Positions 53,521-60,808 of a stretch of 64,000 nt of DNA are shown here, piece by piece. The notes under the pieces were generated by a model. That model made no database searches. It saw nothing but the letters and a program-made list of their open reading frames with translations, and was not told where the DNA came from. Positions within the stretch are counted from its first letter, which is position 1; every line of letters begins with the position of its first letter. Where the stretch lies: positions 124,001 through 188,000 of the forward strand of contig JAGYKR010000001.1 of the NCBI GenBank assembly GCA_018401375.1. The letters run 5' to 3'. The position numbers were made by a program, and so were the translations under genes. The stretch is from Ilumatobacteraceae bacterium (lineage in GTDB: Bacteria > Actinomycetota > Acidimicrobiia > Acidimicrobiales > Ilumatobacteraceae).

Positions 53521-54792
53521 GTGGGCCCGGGCGATCACACCAACTATCGAACCAGCGATCAAACCAGCAATCGAACCGGCAACAGAATCGGGGTGATCGG
53601 GGCTGGTCAACTGGGTCAGATGATGTTGGCCGCAGCGATTCCACTTGACCTCGAGTTGCATTTTTTAAGTGAGGATGCCGCCGATCCCGCTGCGGTGCTG
53701 AGCCCTCATCATCACCTCGGGAGCGCATTGTCGGCTTCGGCGGTGCGGGATCTTGCGGCACACACTGATGTGATCACCTGCGAACACGAGCTGGTGGATC
53801 TCGAGATTTTGTCGGAGATTGGTGGAGGAAGTGAGGGGGGGCCGGGGTCAGTGTTCCCGACCGCTGCGACTTTGTCCCAGGTGGTGGACAAGGTGGCGAT
53901 GCGTGCTGCGGTGGATGCAGCAGGCGTTCCAGCACCACCGTGGAAGGTGGCCACCAATCTTCTCGACCTCGAAGCCGCCGTTAACGAATGGCCCGATCTG
54001 GTGGTCAAAGCGGCCCGCGGTGGGTACGACGGGCGCGGCCTCGCTTTCATCCGTGGTGGCCGAATTGAACCCGATCAGGCCGTTTGGATGGAAAATCTCT
54101 CCGCTGGCACGGGATCGGTGACGGGAGGTGGTCTGGCGATTTTGGAACCGCTGCTCGATCTGTCCGCAGAACTGGCGGTCCTCGTGGTGCGTGGGGTGGA
54201 CGGTCAGATTGTGGTCTATGACCCGGTGCGTACCGTGCAGGTAGAGGGACAGTGCCGGGCGGTGCTGACTCCCCACGGTCTCGGTGCTGCCGTGGACATA
54301 ACAGCGCGAGAGATCGCTGTGCGAGTAGCCGAACACATCGAAGTGGTCGGAGTGTTAGCAGTGGAGATGTTTGTGAGCGAGGGCCACGTGTTGGTCAACG
54401 AACTCGCAGCACGACCACATAACTCTGGCCACCATTCCATTGATGCGTGTGTTACCTCGCAGTTTGAAAATCATCTGCGCGCCGTGGCTGGTCTTCGTCT
54501 TGGCTCAACGGCACCAACCGGGAAAGCGGCGGTGATGGTGAACCTGATCGCTCTCACTGCGGAGATCGATCCCCGTGACCAACGAGATGCGGGTCTGGCA
54601 GTGGACCCGCGGGTCAGACTGCATCTCTACGGCAAAGCGCCACGGCCCCAACGAAAAGTCGGTCATGTGACGGTGGTAGCTGATGACGGTGAGGAGGCCC
54701 TGCATCTCGCATGGCAGGCGGTACGGGCGCTCGGATGCGATGATCGGGAACGTGAGGTACACAATCAAATGGACGAGGGTCGGAGTGGATGA
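53521..54792 (+). CDS. purK: 5-(Carboxyamino)imidazole ribonucleotide synthase
   Basis: The 423-residue ATP-grasp protein has GVIGAGQLGQMMLAAA near the N-terminus, VVKAARGGYDGRGL (nucleotide lysine), EMFVSEGHVLVNELAARPHNSGH (metal ligands) and a C-terminal dimerisation part. It carboxylates AIR to N5-CAIR using ATP and bicarbonate, for PurE. GTG 53521 is supported by a TACGGT 6 bases upstream. Before the Rossmann motif come about 22 extra residues built from 4-residue repeats (NYRT, SDQT, SNRT, GNRI). It overlaps purE. Confidence 0.95.
   Translation: MGPGDHTNYRTSDQTSNRTGNRIGVIGAGQLGQMMLAAAIPLDLELHFLSEDAADPAAVLSPHHHLGSALSASAVRDLAAHTDVITCEHELVDLEILSEIGGGSEGGPGSVFPTAATLSQVVDKVAMRAAVDAAGVPAPPWKVATNLLDLEAAVNEWPDLVVKAARGGYDGRGLAFIRGGRIEPDQAVWMENLSAGTGSVTGGGLAILEPLLDLSAELAVLVVRGVDGQIVVYDPVRTVQVEGQCRAVLTPHGLGAAVDITAREIAVRVAEHIEVVGVLAVEMFVSEGHVLVNELAARPHNSGHHSIDACVTSQFENHLRAVAGLRLGSTAPTGKAAVMVNLIALTAEIDPRDQRDAGLAVDPRVRLHLYGKAPRPQRKVGHVTVVADDGEEALHLAWQAVRALGCDDREREVHNQMDEGRSG
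53542..53589 (+). repeat. 12-base in-frame repeat at the purK N-terminus
   Basis: Four diverged 12-base units (AACTATCGAACC, AGCGATCAAACC, AGCAATCGAACC, GGCAACAGAATC) encode NYRT-SDQT-SNRT-GNRI immediately before the PurK fold starts. Confidence 0.75.
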
Positions 54793-55340
54793 TGAGTGAC
54801 GTGATCCGAGAGGCAGACGCGCAACCTTCGTTTCCGCTGGTTGCGGTGGTCATGGGTAGCAGCTCGGATTACGAGAAGGTTCGGCCCTGCGTCGACCTGC
54901 TTGAGGAGCTAGAGATTTCGTGCACCGTGCGTGTGGTGTCGGCCCATCGATCACCGGCCCAGATGCTGGCCTTTGGCCAAGGTGCGGCGAACCAAGGTCT
55001 CAAGGTGATTATCGCTGCGGCCGGCGGGGCTGCTCACTTACCAGGCATGTTGGCCTCGGTGACGACCTTGCCGGTGATCGGTATCCCGGTGGCTGGCCAA
55101 CCTCCCGAGTCCACTGCCTCGCTCGGGGGCCTCGATGCCTTGTTGTCAATCGTTCAGATGCCGGCGGGGATCCCGGTGGCGGCAATGGCAATTAACGGTG
55201 CCGTCAACGCAGCGGTGCTCGCAGCACGGATTTTGGCTCTCGGTGATCCCTTGCTTCGGGTGCGTCTCGAGGACTACCAACGACAACTGCTCGCAAAGGC
55301 GGAGGCCGGTGATGCAGATGTGGTGCGCTTGACGAGCTGA
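54789..55340 (+). CDS. purE: N5-carboxyaminoimidazole ribonucleotide mutase
   Basis: The 183-residue protein has the class I PurE motifs VVMGSSSDYEKV, VVSAHRSPAQM and AAAGGAAHLPGMLASVT. It converts N5-CAIR to CAIR. ATG 54789 (or 54792) overlaps the purK stop, so the consecutive enzymes are coupled. It ends 5 bases from the convergent purD::purM gene. Confidence 0.96.
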   Translation: MMSDVIREADAQPSFPLVAVVMGSSSDYEKVRPCVDLLEELEISCTVRVVSAHRSPAQMLAFGQGAANQGLKVIIAAAGGAAHLPGMLASVTTLPVIGIPVAGQPPESTASLGGLDALLSIVQMPAGIPVAAMAINGAVNAAVLAARILALGDPLLRVRLEDYQRQLLAKAEAGDADVVRLTS

Positions 55341-55345
55341 ACCGG

Positions 55346-57592
55346 TCAGACCAGGTGCACCCGAGGTGGGTCACTGAGCGTCCGGGGGACGGCTGAGCGA
55401 TCGTGGGCCACCAGTTCCCCGATCACCCACGTCGGCTCATCAATCAGGGCCGTGAGTGCGTTCAGATTCTCTGGTGCGCACACTGCGATCATGCCGATCC
55501 CCATGTTGAGCGCCGTGTAGAGCTCGGTGGTGCCCATGGAGAGAGCCAGGCGTTCCACGAGAGCGAATAACGGTGGTAGCGGCCACGATCCAAGGCGCAC
55601 CTCGGCGTCGAGATGAGTGGGCAACACCCGATTCAGGTTCTCCGGGATTCCGCCACCGGTGATGTGGGCGAGTCCTTTGATGATGTCGGCGTTGAGGCCC
55701 GGTCGCAGCACATCGAGATAGCTCCGGTGCGGAGCGAGGAGGGCATCCGCGAGGGAGATCTCCATCCCCGCAGGAACGGTGTCGAGGGGAATCCACGCAA
55801 AGATCTTGCGCAGGAGCGAGTAGCCGTTGGTATGCGGGCCACTCGACGCGATCCCGATCAACACATCACCGGCGGCGAGGTCATCTCTCGGAAGTAAACG
55901 GGAGTGGTCCACTACCCCGATCAGGGTGCCGGCGAGATCCATTGTGCCCTCGTGGTAGACGCCCGGCATCTCGGCGGTCTCACCCCCAAGCAGTGCACAA
56001 CCGTTTGTCTCGCAGGCCGCGGCCATCGCGCCAACGATCTCGGCTACGTCCTCAGCCACAAGCCGAGAGGCAGCAACGTAATCAAGGAAAAACAATGGTT
56101 CGGCGCCCTGAACTAACACATCGTTAACGCAATGATTAACGAGGTCGTGACCGACTCCAGCGAGGCGGCGGGTCTGAAGGGCGAGTTCTACTTTGGTACC
56201 CACCCCATCGGTAGAAGCCACGAGCACCGGATGGTCCATGTGCGCGAGACGTCGGGCTGACCATGCGCCACCGAAGCTTCCAAGGCCGCGCAACACCTCT
56301 GGGCCATGGGTGCGTTCAACGGCAGCTTTCATCTGAGAGAGGGCCCGATGCCCTTCATCGATATTGACCCCGGCACTGGCATAGGACCCGAGTCCCACCG
56401 CGGGCACCTGCCATGCGATATCTCGGCGGTGGTAAAGACCATCTCCGTGGATCTGATCGATCCCGCTGTAGGCCGCAGTGCGAGCTGCTTGGAGATCCTC
56501 GCCCACCCCGGTCACGGCCAGCACCCGACCCCCCGAGACGGTGAACCCTGACTGTGAGTCCCCGCTCAAACCCGCTGCAAACCAGTACCTGTCAGCTCCG
56601 ATGTCCCCGGGGATGTGCACAGAGCCGCCGAGTGTCGGGTGTGCGGGATAACCGGGTGCGGCCATCACCACCGTGCAGGCGGCTCCCGGCCGGATGCGCA
56701 GATCCTCCGTGCGGAGTGTGCCACGGGTGGCCTGCAGCGCAAGTTCGGCGAGGTCAGCATCGAGGAGGGGGAGAATCGCCTGAGTTTCGGGATCGCCGAA
56801 GCGGACGTTGTATTCGATCAGGCGCGGCCCCGTAGGGGTAATCATCAAACCGGCATACAACACGCCGACATACGGGGTGCCTTGTGATGCGCACCAGTTC
56901 AGAACCGGGGTGATGAACGTGTCAAGCAGGTCCTGCACGCTGGCCCCGCCAAGCAGAGCGGCCGGAGCGGGAGCGTAGGCCCCCATACCGCCGGTGTTCG
57001 GCCCGGTGTCGCCCTCGCCGATGCGTTTGTGATCCTGGGCTAAAGGTAAGGCCACCGCGTGATGTCCGTCGCAGAGCGCAAGCAGGGAGACTTCCGGACC
57101 GTGGAGCCGTTCCTCAAGCAGAAAGGGTTCGCTGGCTGATCTGATAGCGGTGATGGTCTCGTCATCGTCGACGGGGACGGTGACCCCTTTGCCGCCTGCA
57201 AGTCCATTGAGTTTGACCACTACTTGATGGCCGCTGTCTCGCCACCACCTGATTGCGTCCTCAATCTGTCCGGGTTGGTCGGGATGGAATTGCGCCGAAG
57301 CGGGGCCAGGAATGCCGAGATGATCGGCCATCTCCCGAGCCCAACTTTTTGAGGACTCCCAGCGGGTCAGCTCCGCAGTGGGTCCGAAGCACGGGATTCC
57401 GAGTGCTCGGCAGCGGTCGGCTACGCCGTCTACAAGCAACTGCTCTGGCCCGGGGATCACCACATCGACCGGCACACCGGAGTTCAGAGCGTCCTCCAAT
57501 GTGGGGCTGAGGGTGACGCGATGTCCGGAGCGTTCACACGACCATGCGAGGGCCCGCTCTCGGCCACCCGAACCGAGAATCATGACATGCAT
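55346..57592 (-). CDS. PurD::PurM fusion: GAR synthetase joined to AIR synthetase
   Basis: A single uninterrupted frame of 748 residues encodes two enzymes. Residues 1 to about 393 are phosphoribosylamine-glycine ligase (MHVMILGSGGRERALAW, ATP-grasp KLNGLAGGKGV, NTGGMGAYAPAP, EYNVRFGDPETQ). A linker under ten residues leads into phosphoribosylformylglycinamidine cyclo-ligase (SYASAGVNIDEG, STDGVGTKVELAL, HCVNDVLVQGAEPLFFLDY, GGETAEMPGVY, HITGGGIPENL). They catalyse steps 2 and 5 of purine synthesis. The domain order is that of yeast Ade5,7 and the N-terminal two-thirds of animal GART. Bacterial purD and purM are normally separate. ATG 57592 overlaps the purF stop by one base. Confidence 0.95.
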   Translation of the reverse strand: MHVMILGSGGRERALAWSCERSGHRVTLSPTLEDALNSGVPVDVVIPGPEQLLVDGVADRCRALGIPCFGPTAELTRWESSKSWAREMADHLGIPGPASAQFHPDQPGQIEDAIRWWRDSGHQVVVKLNGLAGGKGVTVPVDDDETITAIRSASEPFLLEERLHGPEVSLLALCDGHHAVALPLAQDHKRIGEGDTGPNTGGMGAYAPAPAALLGGASVQDLLDTFITPVLNWCASQGTPYVGVLYAGLMITPTGPRLIEYNVRFGDPETQAILPLLDADLAELALQATRGTLRTEDLRIRPGAACTVVMAAPGYPAHPTLGGSVHIPGDIGADRYWFAAGLSGDSQSGFTVSGGRVLAVTGVGEDLQAARTAAYSGIDQIHGDGLYHRRDIAWQVPAVGLGSYASAGVNIDEGHRALSQMKAAVERTHGPEVLRGLGSFGGAWSARRLAHMDHPVLVASTDGVGTKVELALQTRRLAGVGHDLVNHCVNDVLVQGAEPLFFLDYVAASRLVAEDVAEIVGAMAAACETNGCALLGGETAEMPGVYHEGTMDLAGTLIGVVDHSRLLPRDDLAAGDVLIGIASSGPHTNGYSLLRKIFAWIPLDTVPAGMEISLADALLAPHRSYLDVLRPGLNADIIKGLAHITGGGIPENLNRVLPTHLDAEVRLGSWPLPPLFALVERLALSMGTTELYTALNMGIGMIAVCAPENLNALTALIDEPTWVIGELVAHDRSAVPRTLSDPPRVHLV

Positions 57593-59061
57593 CAGCCGAG
57601 CACCTCTTCGAAACGACTCTTCGTCGGGGTGAGTGTGACCGGGATCGGATAGGAACCGGTGAAGCACGCGTTGCAGAACCCGGTACCGCTCCCATCGGCA
57701 TTGCCAACAGCTCGCATCATCGCCTCCATCGGAAGAAAGCCGAGGCTGTCGGCACCGATTGCGATCCGCATCTGTTCGAGATCGAGATGGGCTGCCATCA
57801 AGTCACCGTCGTGACCCATGTCCACCCCGAAGTGGCAGGCGTGGGTGATGGGCGGACACGTGATGCGCAAATGGACCTCGGTGGCCCCGGCTTCACGGAC
57901 GAGACGCACCAGCGGTCCGGCGGTGGTGCCGCGTACCAATGAGTCATCGATCATGATCACCCGTCGCCCGGCGAGGTTCTCTGGCAGAGCATTGAACTTG
58001 AGTCCCACGCCGCGTTCACGGATCTCTTGGGTGGGTTCGATAAAGGTCCGACCGATGTAGCGATTCTTGATGAGTCCGTCATTAAACGGAATCCCACTCG
58101 CTCGGGAGTAGCCGATTGCAGCGGGGATCGAGGAGTCGGGCACAGGGATCACCACATCGGCCTCCACCGGGTGATGGGCGGCCAATTCGCGGCCGAGGCG
58201 TTGGCGGACCTCATGCACGCTGCGTTGATTCCAGGTGGAGTCCGGCCGGGAGAAATACACGAACTCAAATGTGCACAGCGACCGGACCGCGGCCGGGGCG
58301 AGGGCCTGGCGGCGGGTCATCTCGGTACCCGACAAGGTGAGAATCTCGCCGGGTTGGACCTCAGAGATGTCCACGCACCCGATTGTGGTCAAGGCACATG
58401 TTTCAGATGCCACGGCATATCCACCTTGGGGGAGCCGCCCGAGGCTGAGCGGCCGAAATCCCCACGGGTCGCGCACTGCGATCACCCGGTCGGCGGTGAG
58501 GATCGTGAGCGAGAACGCTCCCTTCCATGCGGGCAGGGTGCGTTCGAGTCGTTCCTCCCAGGTGCTGCCTCCAGCGGCCGCCAGCATCAGCGTCATCACC
58601 TCGGTGTCGCTGGTCGCCGTTAAGGAGAACCCACGCTGGAGCAGTTCCTCACGTAGTTCAGACGCATTGACAAGATTGCCGTTATGAGCCACGGCAAGTG
58701 GGCCGTGCATGGTTTCCACTACGAAGGGTTGGATATTGCGTTCGGTGGATCCGCCGATGGTGCTATATCGATTGTGTCCTATGGCGTGGTACCCGTGAAG
58801 TGGGGCCAAGGTGGTGGGAGTGAAGATGGTGCCGACGAGGCCGGGGGCTTTGTGGGCTCTGACTCGTTGGCCGTCACTGACGGCGATCCCGGCGGCTTCT
58901 TGGCCGCGATGCTGCAAGGCGAAGAGCGCAAAGAAACTGAGTTCGGCCACTCCATCAGGGCTGGCCACGGCCACCACCCCGCATTCCTCTTTGGGACTGT
59001 CCCCCAAGTGGTCGCCCCGTGCCGGGGTCGATACTGCCGGGATTTCTGGAATCGAGGTCAT
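57592..59061 (-). CDS. purF: Amidophosphoribosyltransferase
   Basis: The 489-residue protein has a short propeptide and then the Ntn nucleophile Cys in KEECGVVAVAS, the glutaminase part (IGHNRYSTIGG), and the PRTase PRPP loop VIMIDDSLVRGTTAGPLV. The C-terminal FCNACFTGSYP cysteines fit the 4Fe-4S type. It makes phosphoribosylamine, the committed step. ATG 59061 lies 2 bases after the purC stop; a longer frame overlaps purC. Confidence 0.96.
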   Translation of the reverse strand: MTSIPEIPAVSTPARGDHLGDSPKEECGVVAVASPDGVAELSFFALFALQHRGQEAAGIAVSDGQRVRAHKAPGLVGTIFTPTTLAPLHGYHAIGHNRYSTIGGSTERNIQPFVVETMHGPLAVAHNGNLVNASELREELLQRGFSLTATSDTEVMTLMLAAAGGSTWEERLERTLPAWKGAFSLTILTADRVIAVRDPWGFRPLSLGRLPQGGYAVASETCALTTIGCVDISEVQPGEILTLSGTEMTRRQALAPAAVRSLCTFEFVYFSRPDSTWNQRSVHEVRQRLGRELAAHHPVEADVVIPVPDSSIPAAIGYSRASGIPFNDGLIKNRYIGRTFIEPTQEIRERGVGLKFNALPENLAGRRVIMIDDSLVRGTTAGPLVRLVREAGATEVHLRITCPPITHACHFGVDMGHDGDLMAAHLDLEQMRIAIGADSLGFLPMEAMMRAVGNADGSGTGFCNACFTGSYPIPVTLTPTKSRFEEVLG

Positions 59062-59063
59062 TG

Positions 59064-60080
59064 TCACTGGATCCGATCTGTGGGTTGGTCGGACGGGGTA
59101 CATGAGGCGGTCAGTTCTGGCATTAGGAGGTTGAGGCGATCCTCCACCGGATAGGTGGCCGGTGAAAATTCATTGCCGGTGATCTGTTCAAAGGCGCGGA
59201 TGTAGCGCGAGCTTGATGCATCCAATGTTGCGGCCAACAGATCAGCGGGGATCTCGTCCGGGTCTCCGTGGTGGCCAGCGAGCGCCAAGCGCAAAAGCTC
59301 TTTGTCGAGGCTTTCCGGTTCGGTGCCGAGGCGCATCCGCTCGGGATAGGACTCGGTCACCCACAATCGCGAGGAGTCCGGGGTGTGCACCTCATCGATG
59401 AGCAAGATCTCCCCGGTGTCGGGGTCCAGACCGAACTCGTATTTGGTGTCAGCCAAGATCAGGCCGGCCTTCGCTGCGATGTGAGAACCACGGGCGAAGA
59501 TTGCAAGCGCCCGATCATGCACCTCTGACCAGATCGACTCGCTGACGAGGCCACGGCTGACCACCTCAGCGTTCGTGATCGGCTCGTCATGTCCACCATT
59601 GGAGGCTTTAGTTGTGGGAGTAACCAAGGCGGTGGCGAGCGGGGAGTTCTTGGTCAGGCCTTCGGGAAGGCGATGGCCGTACACCTCACGGTCACCGGCT
59701 GCGTATCTAGTCCACAGCGCCGTGGAGGTGACGCCGGTGATGTACCCGCGCACCACAACCTCCACGGGCAGGGGGATCGCAGTCCGTACGATCTGGGCGT
59801 TCGGGTCTACCTCCCGGACGTAGTGGTGAGCGGTGAGATCACCGAGTTGGGCGAACCAAAATCCACCGAGTTGGTTCAGTACCTGGCCCTTATACCGAAC
59901 CGCTCCGAGTACCCGATCGAAAGCGGAGATCCGGTCGGTGGTGATCAATAGTCGATGGCGGTCATCGAGTGCATAAGAAATCCGGATCTTGCCCTCTCGG
60001 CGATCCGGCAGATTCAGATGGACATCGGTGAACGTGGAGGAGCCGGACCGAGGCTCTGATCGATGATCGATCGGGCTCAC
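59064..60080 (-). CDS. purC: SAICAR synthetase
   Basis: The 338-residue protein has GKIRISYALDDRHRLLITTDRISAFD, VVRGYITGVTSTALW, ADTKYEFGLD and DEVHTPDSSRLW, the SAICAR synthetase motifs. It is the longer form (about 300 residues or more) common in Actinobacteria and eukaryotes. It joins aspartate to CAIR. The start GTG 60080 overlaps the purQ stop (GTGA). Confidence 0.96.
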   Translation of the reverse strand: MSPIDHRSEPRSGSSTFTDVHLNLPDRREGKIRISYALDDRHRLLITTDRISAFDRVLGAVRYKGQVLNQLGGFWFAQLGDLTAHHYVREVDPNAQIVRTAIPLPVEVVVRGYITGVTSTALWTRYAAGDREVYGHRLPEGLTKNSPLATALVTPTTKASNGGHDEPITNAEVVSRGLVSESIWSEVHDRALAIFARGSHIAAKAGLILADTKYEFGLDPDTGEILLIDEVHTPDSSRLWVTESYPERMRLGTEPESLDKELLRLALAGHHGDPDEIPADLLAATLDASSSRYIRAFEQITGNEFSPATYPVEDRLNLLMPELTASCTPSDQPTDRIQ

Positions 60081-60808
60081 AGGCTGCTCGCATAGGTGAC
60101 GCCGGCGATGAACATGGCGAGCCCGACAGGGCGCACGCTCTGTGAACTCCGCAGGCCTTGGGGGTGCTGGCGGGGGAGATAATGGTCCTCGGGGTGAGGC
60201 ATCATGCCGAGTACCACACCGGTTGGGTCGGTGATCCCTGCGATCGACAGCATCGATCCATTCGGGTTGGATCCTGCGTAGCGCAACGCAATCTGTTGGC
60301 GCTGGGCTAACTCCTGGGGATTGGAGTGTACGTAACGGCCTTCACCGTGGGCGATCACGCATGACAGGGGCTGATCGAGTCCAGCGGTCCACACGCAGTT
60401 GCTCTCGGGGATCTCGAGGTCCACCCATCCGCAAGCGAACTCCCCAGATTCGTTATGGGCGAGGGCCCCTTCGAGCAGACCCATCCGGGTCAGCACCTGA
60501 AACCCGTTACAGATTCCGAGCAGAGGTCGCCGGCGATCCACGTGGCGACGAAGCGCCTCACCGACGCGGCCCCCATCCCCGTGGGTGAGTTCCAGCGCGA
60601 GCACCCGGCCGGCGCCGAGCGCATCGGCATGGCTGAAACCTCCAGCGATAACGATGATCTGGGTGGTGTCGATCAGTGCTGGTTGTGTGAGCAGTTCGGC
60701 CACCGGACTGATGCGCGCGTTTGCCCCGGCAGCCTCGAGGGCACGGGCCGCAGCGATATCGCGGTTCGTCCCTGGGGCGGAGATCACGAGCGCAAGCGGT
60801 CGGCTCAT
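60077..60808 (-). CDS. purQ: FGAM synthase subunit, glutamine amidotransferase
   Basis: The 243-residue class I glutaminase has VIAGGFSHADALGAGRVLA (oxyanion region), nucleophile motif LGICNGFQVL and the His-x-Glu of MMPHPEDHYLP. It supplies ammonia to PurL for FGAM formation. The ATG overlaps the purL stop, so the two subunits are coupled. Confidence 0.95.
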   Translation of the reverse strand: MSRPLALVISAPGTNRDIAAARALEAAGANARISPVAELLTQPALIDTTQIIVIAGGFSHADALGAGRVLALELTHGDGGRVGEALRRHVDRRRPLLGICNGFQVLTRMGLLEGALAHNESGEFACGWVDLEIPESNCVWTAGLDQPLSCVIAHGEGRYVHSNPQELAQRQQIALRYAGSNPNGSMLSIAGITDPTGVVLGMMPHPEDHYLPRQHPQGLRSSQSVRPVGLAMFIAGVTYASSL

